Shown here piece by piece: positions 1-6,518 of a stretch of 64,000 bases of DNA; within the stretch, counting starts at the first letter, position 1; every line of letters begins with the position of its first letter. This DNA comes from Actinotalea alkalitolerans (GTDB taxonomy: Bacteria; Actinomycetota; Actinomycetes; Actinomycetales; Cellulomonadaceae): contig NZ_JAMBPP010000010.1 of assembly GCF_023369855.1 (NCBI RefSeq), positions 1-64,000 of the forward strand, read 5' to 3'. Made by a program: the position numbers and the translations under genes. The notes under the pieces are model-generated. The model was not told the origin of the DNA. It was given only the letters and a program-made list of their open reading frames with translations, and made no database searches.

Positions 1-80
1 ACTACTACCGTCAGAACACAGCGTCGACGATGCTGGAAACCAGAGAACCGAGCCTCCACTGAACTCGGGGCGGTCCACAG

Positions 81-425
81 GTGCTCGAACCCTCCGCTGA
101 CGCCGCGTATCCCATCGTGGCAGACCCCGAGTGGAGTTGGGGGCTCGGCCTGTACGCCCACTTCAACAGGGCAGAGACGGTAGCTGTGCCGGGATGGAAT
201 ACGGCGACTATCGCCGGCGCATGCGGCGCGGGAGGCCTGATCGCCGGCGCACCTGGTGCGGCGGTCATGAGTACGTCATGCGGCCTCGTGGTTGAGACCA
301 TCAAATATCAGGCACGCGTGGCGAACGCATCCAGCCCGAAGAAGTGTCTGTTCATCAGGTTCGTCCCTGGGGGCTCTTTGACGAGCGCCTTCCCGGGCAC
401 CTACAGGGACGCTCGCTGCAAGTAG
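81..425 (+). CDS. C-terminal part of a secreted hypothetical protein
   Basis: A 114-residue frame opens with GTG just after an in-frame stop at 60-62. Residues 10-20 (YPIVADPEWSW) followed by a hydrophobic, Gly/Ala-rich stretch (about 42-72) and four cysteines (48, 67, 89, 113) recall the C-terminal halves of secreted actinobacterial hypothetical proteins, as I remember them. Those normally have a signal peptide and a longer N-terminal part, neither of which is here. The frame is therefore probably a truncated or decayed remnant, not an intact gene. No ribosome-binding site is evident. Function is not known. It lies at the outer side of the accessory segment. Confidence 0.4.
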   Translation: MLEPSADAAYPIVADPEWSWGLGLYAHFNRAETVAVPGWNTATIAGACGAGGLIAGAPGAAVMSTSCGLVVETIKYQARVANASSPKKCLFIRFVPGGSLTSAFPGTYRDARCK

Positions 426-517
426 GGCGTCGCCGAGCCGGTGATGGGCGGGGAGGGCGGGGACGCATGACTCCTGGTCCACCCGCCCATTGCCGGTGAT
501 CGTGGAGGCCCACGGAT

Positions 518-543
518 GGGTCACTGGCATATGCCCGTGACCC
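518..543. promoter_or_regulatory. 26-bp near-perfect palindrome
   Basis: GGGTCAC and GTGACCC flank the self-complementary core GGCATATGCC; only the pair 525/536 is mismatched. With almost no loop it looks more like a dimeric-repressor operator or recombination site than a terminator, and no T-tract follows. No gene start lies immediately beside it, so its target is unknown. Confidence 0.45.
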
Positions 544-1133
544 TGGCGGCTCGCGTCAGCCATCTGGACGCCGCGTCAGGCAGTCGCCTAGTGCGTCAGG
601 CGGTCACCCGGTCGGGCACCGGGACGCTGCCTTGCGTGCAAGGCCGGTGCAGCGTCGCCTTCTGTCCGTTGAGCCGATCGGGAGGGCCTGTTCGCCGACT
701 CGGACTGCCTCGTTCGCGGAGTCCCAGGGTGGCCGGCTCAGGGAACACGGGACGGCCGTGGCGCCGGACGGTGTTATCAGAACCACGACGCAGCCGTCGA
801 TGGTGGTGCGGGTCTCCTCGATCAACGCCTCCATCGCGGCCATCGGCGAGCCCGGTGTATAGCGCGTGACCGGCCCGTCCGGGGGAGCCAAGGGGGAGCT
901 GCCGGGCGTTGGTGTGTCCTGGGGGGTTCAGGCGCACAGCAGTACCAAGGCCACCACCACGAGCCATGTGAATTTGCGCCCCCCGAATCGGCTGCGGTCG
1001 CGACAGCGTAGAAGCCGCGGAGGTTTGCCGGGAGCCCTCCATGGCGACATTCACTCGACCAGATCGCATGCCGTGCAGCTAGGTCCGGTGCGTCAGGTGC
1101 GCCGGAGGGGGTGGCACCCTCGCCCGCTTCGAC

Positions 1134-1150
1134 GTACAGTTTTCTGTACA
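1134..1150. promoter_or_regulatory. Probable YefM-YoeB operator
   Basis: GTACAG and CTGTAC form a perfect inverted repeat with a TTTT spacer, 16 bp upstream of the antitoxin start. The right half contains TGTACA and the left half CGTACA. The two GTAC centres are 12 bp apart. YefM-YoeB operators are known to carry paired TGTACA-core palindromes, so autoregulation by the encoded complex is the natural inference. Confidence 0.65.
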
Positions 1151-1165
1151 GCCCGGAGGTGGTCC

Positions 1166-1417
1166 ATGAAGACGATGACGTACTCGCAGTCGCGCGCCCG
1201 GTACGCCGAGGTGCTCGACGGCGTGGTGGATGACCGCGAAGAGGTCGTGATCACCCGCGCCGGGCACGAACCGGTGGTGATCGTGTCGCTGGCGGACTAC
1301 GAGTCGCTCAAGGAGACCGCCCACCTGCTGCGCAACCCGGCCAACGCGCGCCGCCTCCTGACCTCGATCGAGCGGCTCGAGGCCGGCGGCGGGCAGGCGC
1401 ACGAGCTCGCCGAGTGA
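1166..1417 (+). CDS. yefM: Antitoxin, YefM (Phd/YefM family)
   Basis: An 83-residue antitoxin that binds and neutralises the ribosome-associated RNase encoded next to it, and that with it represses its own promoter. The N-terminal MKTMTYSQSRARYAEVLDGV followed by EEVVITRAGHEPVVIVSLADYESL is the typical Phd/YefM DNA-binding fold. The acidic, helical C-terminus (about 55-83) is the toxin-wrapping tail. Start ATG 1166 has GGAGG 7 nt upstream; longer in-frame starts lack family similarity. Its stop overlaps the toxin start by 4 bp (GTGA), indicating coupled translation. An operator-like repeat lies just upstream. Confidence 0.9.
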   Translation: MKTMTYSQSRARYAEVLDGVVDDREEVVITRAGHEPVVIVSLADYESLKETAHLLRNPANARRLLTSIERLEAGGGQAHELAE

Positions 1418-1689
1418 GGTACGTGTGGGACCAGGACGCCTGGTCCGACTACGTGTGGTGGCAGACTCAGGACCGACGGATCGCCAAGCGGATCAACGAG
1501 CTGCTCCGCGATATCGCCCGCGCCACCTCTGCAGGCAGCCCCCACGAGGGGATCGGCAAGCCCGAAGCGCTCAAGCACGGCCTGCACGGCTACTGGTCGC
1601 GCCGGATCACCGACGAGCACCGACTCGTCTACAAGGTCGTCGACGACGAGGTCCGCATCGCCGCCTGCCGCTACCACTACGAAGCATGA
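1414..1689 (+). CDS. yoeB: Toxin, YoeB (Txe/YoeB family)
   Basis: A 91-residue RelE-superfamily mRNA interferase, predicted to cut mRNA in the ribosomal A site. By alignment in mind with E. coli YoeB (Glu46, Arg65, His83, Tyr84), the catalytic set is kept as Glu51 (KPEALK), Arg70 (EHRLVYKV), His88 and Tyr89 (RYHYEA at the C-terminus). Length is normal (84-91 aa), so the toxin looks intact. GTG start overlaps the antitoxin stop by 4 bp. The pair sits in the accessory segment, where such modules often stabilise mobile DNA; that role here is inference. Confidence 0.92.
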   Translation: MRYVWDQDAWSDYVWWQTQDRRIAKRINELLRDIARATSAGSPHEGIGKPEALKHGLHGYWSRRITDEHRLVYKVVDDEVRIAACRYHYEA

Positions 1690-1860
1690 CCGGAGCCGGG
1701 GCCAAGGCTTAGGTCCGAGGCCAGGCGACCTCACCGCGCGCCACCGCTAGGAGATCCCCAGCCTCGACGACGACGACCCCACCTTCCCCGCGCCCGCAGC
1801 TGTGTCGGCCACCGCGCAACTGAGACCCGACTGGTTGTTCGGGATCGCGGTGGCTGCCGC

Positions 1861-1866
1861 TACCGT
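1861..1866 (+). promoter_or_regulatory. -10 hexamer TACCGT
   Basis: TACCGT ends 7 nt before ATG 1873 and no Shine-Dalgarno sequence is visible, so the downstream mRNA may be leaderless. No convincing -35 is seen. Confidence 0.4.
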
Positions 1867-1872
1867 GCTGAC

Positions 1873-2370
1873 ATGTCGACAGACGTGGACGCCCGCGGCT
1901 CCCTTGCCCGTCCACTGCCGGCCGCGAACAGGCTGGTGATTCACGTCGCTGCGGGCGTCGTGGGGGCCACCTTCTTCGTCGTCATCGGTGTGCTGACGAT
2001 GTACGCCCAAGCGCGGAGGGAGGGACTACTCCTCAACTTGGCGGGAACACCGACGGCGGTCGGCGCCTATGGGCCGTCCGCTTGGGTGTTCGAATCTGGT
2101 GTGGCAGCCGCCAGCGCCGCGCTGGTTCTCGCCTACTGCGTAGTGCGGCTTCGAGGTGGCCTGACCTGCGGACTCACCGTGGCTCTGGCCTGGCTCGCGA
2201 GTGCGATAGCACTACCGGAACCGCCCGTGCACGACTACTACCTCCTCCCGCTGCTCGAGAGGGTCCTACTGGGGGCAACGTCCTCGCCCGCAACCCATGT
2301 CGTAGCTGCAGTGCTCGTAGGAGCCTTCTTCCTTGATGCCCATTCCGCGCGACGCGCGCGGTCCAGCTGA
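1873..2370 (+). CDS. Hypothetical membrane protein (four predicted helices)
   Basis: A 165-residue protein with about four hydrophobic segments: near residues 21-46, 70-95, 96-118 and 142-155. The N-terminus is short and polar and the C-terminus is basic (SARRARSS). I recognise no family or catalytic motif, so the function is unknown beyond being membrane-embedded. Start ATG 1873 is supported by a -10 hexamer 7 nt upstream, consistent with a leaderless transcript. It stands alone between the toxin-antitoxin pair and an IS remnant, with no obvious operon partner. Confidence 0.6.
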   Translation: MSTDVDARGSLARPLPAANRLVIHVAAGVVGATFFVVIGVLTMYAQARREGLLLNLAGTPTAVGAYGPSAWVFESGVAAASAALVLAYCVVRLRGGLTCGLTVALAWLASAIALPEPPVHDYYLLPLLERVLLGATSSPATHVVAAVLVGAFFLDAHSARRARSS

Positions 2371-2390
2371 ACGAGGCAGGTGCGCGACGC

Positions 2391-2602
2391 TCAAGGGGTG
2401 GCCTGCTGCCCGGTCCGCTGCGCCCGGGAGTGGGCGAGGCGGCAGTTGGTGGCGCCGGCCTCGATGATGTTGCCGCCGAAGGTGAGCCGGTCCACGATCG
2501 CGGCGCACAGGCGTGGATCGGTGGAGTTCGTGGTCCAGCCGGAGAAGGACTCGTTGGAGGCGATGGCGACGCTGTTGGTCTCTTCGCGCTCGATCAGGCG
2601 CG
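2391..2602 (-). pseudogene. istB: IstB C-terminal remnant (IS21 family)
   Basis: On the minus strand a frame reads RLIEREETNSVAIASNESF, then DPRLCAAIVDRLTFGG, and ends with a proper stop at 2391-2393. This matches the C-terminal third of IstB, the AAA+ helper ATPase of IS21 transposition. The Walker A/B part is absent: the sequence jumps directly into istA at about 2602. It cannot be functional. Together with the istA piece it shows a large internal deletion of an IS21-type element. Confidence 0.75.
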
Positions 2603-2790
2603 CACTTGGTCAGCTCCCCGTCCAAGCGCACCGACACGTCGCCGAAGTCGACCGCGGCCTTCGCACCAGGTGCGTGAGTCTGCGGGACGAACGCGGCGTC
2701 GACGTCCAAGCCCGCCCCGGCCCGGATCTGCGGGCGGCGCTTGGCGACGTAGTCACGCACCGCCGAGTACGTCAGCTGCTCCAAGCTATG
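2603..2790 (-). pseudogene. istA: IstA internal fragment (IS21 family transposase)
   Basis: The minus strand encodes EQLTYSAVRDYVAKRRPQIR followed by FVPQTHAPGAKAAVDFGDVSV. This is the segment of IstA just before and into the start of the DDE catalytic core (PGxxAEVDFG region). The helix-turn-helix N-terminus and most of the integrase core are missing. The fragment is joined directly to istB, in a different frame, by a deletion. Not functional. Confidence 0.75.
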
Positions 2791-2810
2791 GCGGCACCTG
2801 ACACAGCCAT

Positions 2811-2856
2811 CCTCTGAAGCAACGACCAGGATGGGCCTCTGAAGCAACGACCAGGA
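2811..2856 (-). repeat. Two 21-bp direct repeats, probable IS21 end
   Basis: CCTCTGAAGCAACGACCAGG (plus A) occurs at 2811-2831 and again at 2836-2856, a 25-bp period. IS21-family elements carry several transposase-binding repeats near each end, and these lie just upstream of the istA fragment. They are probably the surviving left-end binding sites. The second copy also overlaps the ribosome-binding site of the small gene at 2867. Confidence 0.55.
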
Positions 2857-2866
2857 GGGGACGACG

Positions 2867-3052
2867 ATGAGCAGTGTGAACCCGAACGAGGAGCGGCCCC
2901 TCGGCCTACGGCCGGGCATCAACGACTCTCCCGGTTCGCCCACCTTCCGTGACGGCCCAGCCAACCTCCCACAGCCAGGTCGAGCGCGACTGCTCGGCAT
3001 CGCAGTGCTGCTCACGCTGTTGGTGGTGGTTGCCTTCTTCGTGCTCGGGTGA
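2867..3052 (+). CDS. Small single-span membrane protein
   Basis: A 61-residue frame with a strong ribosome-binding site (AGGAGGGG, 6 nt before ATG 2867). The first 40 residues are polar and Pro/Gly-rich; residues 42-60 (LLGIAVLLTLLVVVAFFVLG) form a single C-terminal membrane helix ending the protein. Small tail-anchored proteins of this sort occur in actinobacteria, but I know no function for this one. The ribosome-binding site lies at the edge of the IS21 end repeat, so its promoter may be IS-derived. Existence is supported by the ribosome-binding site and helix only. Confidence 0.5.
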   Translation: MSSVNPNEERPLGLRPGINDSPGSPTFRDGPANLPQPGRARLLGIAVLLTLLVVVAFFVLG

Positions 3053-3099
3053 CCGGGGGAGCGCATCGCACGCGCCGACTCCTGTCCCGCAGACGCGTC

Positions 3100-3507
3100 C
3101 TACGGTTCGGCAGGCGAGGCGACGAGCTCGACCTCGAACCCGGTGGCGTTCTCTAGGTATGCGGCGTAGTGGTCCCGGCCGCCCGCGTAGGGGTGCCGGT
3201 CCTCGAAGAGCAGGGACCAGCCCTGGGACTGTGCCTCGCGTGCCAGGTCCTCGACGTCAGCCCGACTGCCGGCGTGGAACGCCACGTGGTTCAGGCCGGG
3301 CGCGCGACGGTCGTGGTGCTCGCCACGCACGTCCGGGCCGGACTCAACGACGACGTAGGTGGCGCCAAGCTCCCAGCTGAGGCCCGTGCTCCACGAGTCC
3401 GCCAGGCGATAGCCCAGCGCCACCAAGAGCCACTCGAGCGACGGTCGGGCCGCCTCAAGGTCGGCCACCCAGAGCTCCAGGTGATGAAGTGTGCCCCTCG
3501 ACGTCAT
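3100..3507 (-). CDS. VOC superfamily (glyoxalase-like) protein
   Basis: A 135-residue single-module vicinal-oxygen-chelate protein. The family motifs appear in order: TLHHLELWVADLEAA at the first strand (metal-ligand position His8/His9), APGLNHVAFHAGSRADVEDL in the middle, and ATGFEVELVA with a terminal glutamate ligand. Such proteins bind a metal ion and act as glyoxalase, dioxygenase or drug-binding proteins; the exact substrate cannot be read. It is transcribed alone on the minus strand. Start ATG at 3507 gives a normal family length. Confidence 0.8.
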   Translation of the reverse strand: MTSRGTLHHLELWVADLEAARPSLEWLLVALGYRLADSWSTGLSWELGATYVVVESGPDVRGEHHDRRAPGLNHVAFHAGSRADVEDLAREAQSQGWSLLFEDRHPYAGGRDHYAAYLENATGFEVELVASPAEP

Positions 3508-3849
3508 CGCGCCATCGTCTCAGCACCGGCACGCCGACCCGTCGCACGATTGTCACATCCATGATCGGGCCGCCGAGGACCGAACTGCTGCGCGACCCTT
3601 GCCAGGAGCCTGACCAGCCGCAGACTCCTCTTGCACTCCGTGCCGTCGCCGCCCCGAGATGGGCTGCGTCAGGTCCGCGTCAGGTGCCAATCGGGGTCGG
3701 ACGCTCGGGGCTTGAGGCCATCGAGATCCATCCGGATCTGCCGAGAAGCGGATGCGCGAGGAGGGGCATGCCGGTGTCGCAAGCCGCTATGGACCCGGAC
3801 GCGGGCATCCGGGATTGACTGCTGATGATGGCGATGGCGTACGAGCATC
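3508..3849. other. Gene-free stretch with one copy of a 12-bp island repeat
   Basis: No frame in these 340 bases resembles a known protein. It contains CCGGATCTGCCG at 3732-3743, a 12-mer found twice more in the next 2.5 kb (4887 and 6135). Otherwise I see nothing. Confidence 0.4.
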
Positions 3850-3885
3850 TTGACGGAACTTGCTCTGTCAGACAGAGTGAGTTCC
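3850..3885 (+). promoter_or_regulatory. Promoter overlapped by a 31-bp palindrome
   Basis: TTGACG (3850-3855) and CAGAGT (3873-3878), 17 bp apart, form a plausible promoter. A palindrome centred at 3870 spans 3855-3885: GGAACT and AGTTCC are the outer arms, CTCTGTC and GACAGAG the inner arms, with 13 of 15 pairs matching. It ends exactly at the ATG at 3886, so a repressor bound here would cover the -10 and the RNA start. Confidence 0.6.
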
Positions 3886-4461
3886 ATGACCACAGCCGTT
3901 GAGTACATCGACACGGTCCGCCAACAGCAGCGCGCGGCAAGGCACACGGTGTCGTTGACCCTAGGGGTCCACGGGCTTGCCTTGGCTGGCCTGGCGGTGG
4001 CCAACAGCCGGTTTGAGTGGCACCACAACGTCGTCACGCTCCTGCTGCCGTGCGCCGTCTACCTCTCGCTGTGGCTGGTGGTCCGGCTTCGCCGCCGGTT
4101 CACCGGCATTGGCGCTGGCCGCGACGGCTTCGGCGTCATGGCCGTGGTCTCGCTCCTGCTTGTCGTGTTCTTCCCGTTCGGCGCCATGGCGGTGATGTTC
4201 GCCGGCCCTGGGGCATTCCTCGGGCTGGGTCTGGCGGTGATCGGGGCCCGCCAGAGTGCGCCACGCCTTTGGGGCCCGGCGATCGCCCTACTCGCCCTGA
4301 GCCCCCTGGTCAGCCTCTACACCCTCGACAACCACGTCTCGTTCCTCGGCCCTCAGCCTGGAACCGTGGTCTTGGCGGTGCTAGCGGTGGCGCTCCTCAC
4401 CCTGGCCGGTGCCTCGTACCGCGGCGAGCGAGCTGCTCTGAGGAGCTCGCCGCTGCTGTGA
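3886..4461 (+). CDS. Hypothetical multi-pass membrane protein
   Basis: A 191-residue protein with about six hydrophobic segments after a polar N-terminus (TTAVEYIDTVRQQQRAARH): near residues 20-42, 48-66, 80-100, 102-118, 125-145 and 158-178. I recognise no family. Start ATG 3886 is preferred over a start at 3850 because it lies 7 nt after the -10 hexamer and directly after the palindrome, giving a leaderless mRNA. The stop overlaps the next gene by 4 bp (GTGA). Pairing with a winged-helix regulator suggests a small autoregulated membrane module, for instance an exporter or stress sensor. Confidence 0.65.
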   Translation: MTTAVEYIDTVRQQQRAARHTVSLTLGVHGLALAGLAVANSRFEWHHNVVTLLLPCAVYLSLWLVVRLRRRFTGIGAGRDGFGVMAVVSLLLVVFFPFGAMAVMFAGPGAFLGLGLAVIGARQSAPRLWGPAIALLALSPLVSLYTLDNHVSFLGPQPGTVVLAVLAVALLTLAGASYRGERAALRSSPLL

Positions 4462-4793
4462 GCGATCAGGAGATGCACCCACTCGCTGCGCTCGACGAGA
4501 CTGTTCATCAGCGGGCCCGTCTCGGGATTCTGGCAATTCTGGCCGAGAACCAGGAGGCCGACTTCACGCACATCAAGCGCTCCCTTGCGCTGACCGACGG
4601 GAACCTCGGACGCCACCTGGAGGTGCTGGCTCACGCAGGGCACGTGACTCTGCGGAAGGGGTCCGACGGTCGCCGCGCCCGCACCTGGGTCCGCATCACC
4701 CCCAGCGGCACACAGGCGCTCAACACCGAGATCGAACTCCTTCGCCGCCTCCTTCTCATCGCCGAGCTTCGGGGCGATTCCGCGCCCCGCTAG
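4458..4793 (+). CDS. Winged-helix transcriptional regulator (HTH_27-like)
   Basis: A 111-residue DNA-binding protein. HQRARLGILAILAENQEADF, then LALTDGNLGRHLEVLAHAGH and the wing RKGSDGRRARTWVRITPSG follow the ArsR/MarR-like winged-helix pattern, specifically the TDGNL-type regulators (PF13601). It has no sensor domain beyond the dimerising C-terminal helix. GTG 4458 overlaps the upstream membrane-protein stop, so the two are translationally coupled. It is the obvious candidate to bind the 31-bp palindrome in front of the operon, which would make the pair self-regulating; this is inferred. Confidence 0.82.
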   Translation: MSDQEMHPLAALDETVHQRARLGILAILAENQEADFTHIKRSLALTDGNLGRHLEVLAHAGHVTLRKGSDGRRARTWVRITPSGTQALNTEIELLRRLLLIAELRGDSAPR

Positions 4794-4835
4794 TGCCGTT
4801 CGCGGAGACGTGCGCGCGCACGATAGTCGCGTCGC

Positions 4836-4899
4836 GGGCGGCTACTGGTCGCCCGGCTCTGCCGCACCGAGGGCGGCTACGCTCGCCCGGATCTGCCGC
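4836..4899. repeat. Imperfect 30-bp direct repeat
   Basis: GGGCGGCTACTGGTCGCCCG..TCTGCCGC (4836-4865) and GGGCGGCTACGCTCGCCCGG..TCTGCCGC (4871-4899) repeat with a 35-bp period in the 262-base gap before the DUF4259-like gene. The second copy contains the dispersed CCGGATCTGCCGC motif. Confidence 0.5.
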
Positions 4900-5055
4900 T
4901 GTCCGGGTCCTCGGGAGTGGAGCCTCGCCCCGTTGCCGCAGCCGTTCTTTGTACTCACAGGCCGCGGCTGAGCTCTCAGATGCTCAGGCGCCGGTGATGA
5001 TCCTGGCCCGCGCTGAAGCACAGCGCCGTAGATTGATCGCCATGCGGGACGCCCG

Positions 5056-6099
5056 GTGAGCGCGGTTTTCGAGGCGGACGATGCTGCCGACCTACTCGCC
5101 GAACTGGAGGAGCGCTCGCCCGGGCGGCGGCCAGCGTTGCTTCGTAGGGTCCTCGCCCGGATAGTCGCCGCTGCCAACGGCTACCTGGAACTTCCCGCTG
5201 CCGCGGCGGGGTTGGCCGCAGCCGCACTGGTGGCCGTAGCTCGGAACGGCGACCTGGCGCAAGGTGACGAGCACCTCGAGGGACTGACTGCCTTCCCGGT
5301 GGACACGCGTCTACATGAGCTCGCGACCGCGGCGCTGGACCGCCTCACCGACCCCCGCGACAACGAGTGGCTGGAGGCATGGGAGGAGAGCGGAGCGCTG
5401 ACGACTCGTCTTGGCGACGTGGCGCACTGGAGGCAAGCCCTGACTCGCCCAGCGGTCGACCGGCCCGCTGTGCGCCGCGTACGCCGTCGACCTCGCGTCC
5501 CACCCGTCCCGATCGGCGCAACGTTCCTGCGTGTCACTGCGAGCGGCCGGCACCTTCGGGCCGTCGTCGTGGACGTCGACTACCGCGGTGAAACGATCGA
5601 CCTCGCCCTGGTCGGTCCGGCGGAACCCTCCTCACTCGGCGGTGACGAGGACAGAAGGCCGGTGGTGGTGGTGGGAGGCCTCCAGTGCTCTGGTGCAGCT
5701 GCCGCAAACTGGCCCCGACTTGGGGACGTGCAGCCTCAAGGGCTGCGCGGACTGGCGCATCGGGCTACCGCTGCCATCGACTTCCGGATCACCTACGGGT
5801 CCATACCCGCCGGCTTGGTGGATCAACTCATCGAAGAAGCGAACGCACAGATCTTCGAGGCGTTGGCATGGCGCCACGATCCCCTCGGTATCGCCGCTTG
5901 GCGCGAGGACCTCGCGGAGGAGTACCGGCCGTGGGTCGAGACGACCGAAGAGGCGATACGAGATGGAGCTCCAGCCAGCGACATCGCAGCGCTGCTCTCC
6001 GTTAGGTGCGGCGGTGCTCACGTCGACACGGCCGCGCTCGAGCGCTACGCGGAGGACGCTCACGCCTACATCGAGTCCTGGATGATGCCTCCAGACTGA
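5056..6099 (+). CDS. DUF4259-like protein with an unknown C-terminal domain
   Basis: A 347-residue protein. Residues about 4-130 (FEADDAADLLAELEER, then WLEAWEESG and WRQALTR) resemble DUF4259, a small actinobacterial family of unknown function that usually begins MGTWGTGxF and ends near residue 130-150. Here the MGTWG motif is missing. An ATG at 5042 followed by GGGAC lies out of frame, so the true N-terminus may have been lost by a frameshift; GTG 5056 is the first usable start. Residues 150-347 form a second domain I cannot place, with DVDYRGETIDLALVG and a helical, Trp-rich C-terminus. No partner genes are evident. Confidence 0.6.
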   Translation: MSAVFEADDAADLLAELEERSPGRRPALLRRVLARIVAAANGYLELPAAAAGLAAAALVAVARNGDLAQGDEHLEGLTAFPVDTRLHELATAALDRLTDPRDNEWLEAWEESGALTTRLGDVAHWRQALTRPAVDRPAVRRVRRRPRVPPVPIGATFLRVTASGRHLRAVVVDVDYRGETIDLALVGPAEPSSLGGDEDRRPVVVVGGLQCSGAAAANWPRLGDVQPQGLRGLAHRATAAIDFRITYGSIPAGLVDQLIEEANAQIFEALAWRHDPLGIAAWREDLAEEYRPWVETTEEAIRDGAPASDIAALLSVRCGGAHVDTAALERYAEDAHAYIESWMMPPD

Positions 6100-6134
6100 A
6101 CGCGTACCCGCCCCGGAGACGTCCCCCCGACCGT

Positions 6135-6153
6135 CCGGATCTGCCGCGTCCGG
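6135..6153. repeat. Copy of island repeat CCGGATCTGCCGCGTCCGG
   Basis: Nearly identical to 4887-4906, which has one extra T. The two copies lie on either side of the DUF4259-like gene, with a shorter copy at 3732. Function unknown. Confidence 0.45.
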
Positions 6154-6203
6154 CATGACATCGGCGACGAGCCTTGGGTGGCTTCGGCCGCGAGGTCTCG
6201 GGC

Positions 6204-6209
6204 TAGCCT
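6204..6209 (+). promoter_or_regulatory. -10 hexamer TAGCCT
   Basis: Ends 7 nt before GTG 6216; no Shine-Dalgarno sequence, so a leaderless start is likely and decides the choice of start. Confidence 0.5.
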
Positions 6210-6215
6210 CGGGAT

Positions 6216-6497
6216 GTGTCCGCGAAGTCAGAGCGAACGGCCGCCCGCGAGGCCGTAGCGACTTACTACGAGGCCCAGCTGGCGGAGTTGGTGCAGCGCG
6301 TCGCCGCAGCGATCGACGGCTTCCGCGCTGGTGAGTTCAATGCGTCCGACGTAGACCGTGCCCTGTTCCAGTACTCCCGCGCGGCGAAGGAGCTCTGGAA
6401 GTTCTGCAACGTGGGCGATGTTGAGCTCGCCGCGACCGCGGTTCTTGAAGGGGTGCGCATCGACTGGTGGGAGCGGGCGGCGCCGAGGACGCGGTGA
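6216..6497 (+). CDS. Conserved actinobacterial hypothetical protein
   Basis: A 93-residue soluble protein, largely helical. The central part (QRVAAAIDGFRAGEFNASDVDRAL..QYSRAAKELWKFC) and the ending DWWERAAPRTR are typical of a small protein I recall as widespread in actinobacterial genomes, often near mobile elements, with no assigned function. GTG 6216 is chosen because it lies 7 nt after a -10 hexamer. It converges on the integrase gene, whose stop lies about 20 bp away. Confidence 0.65.
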   Translation: MSAKSERTAAREAVATYYEAQLAELVQRVAAAIDGFRAGEFNASDVDRALFQYSRAAKELWKFCNVGDVELAATAVLEGVRIDWWERAAPRTR

Positions 6498-6518
6498 CTC
6501 ACTGCTGGCCTGTGCGCA

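Larger units (their letters stand above)
426..1165. other. Long stretch without a confident gene
   Basis: About 740 bases separate the fragment at the left edge from the toxin-antitoxin pair. I see a 26-bp palindrome near 518-543 and the toxin-antitoxin operator at the right end. A minus-strand frame (about 843 down to 604, beginning MAAMEALIEE) has a plausible GC-rich third codon position but no family I recognise and no clear ribosome-binding site. I treat it as possibly decayed coding sequence. Confidence 0.4.

Noticed and set aside
604-843. Possible minus-strand gene beginning MAAMEALIEE
   Set aside because: Codon use looks plausible, but there is no ribosome-binding site or -10 at the right distance, no family resemblance, and competing frames exist on the other strand.
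4793-5059. 88-aa frame overlapping the DUF4259-like gene by GTGA
   Set aside because: Its first half is encoded by the imperfect direct repeats and is Arg/Pro-rich without protein character. The overlap is probably chance.
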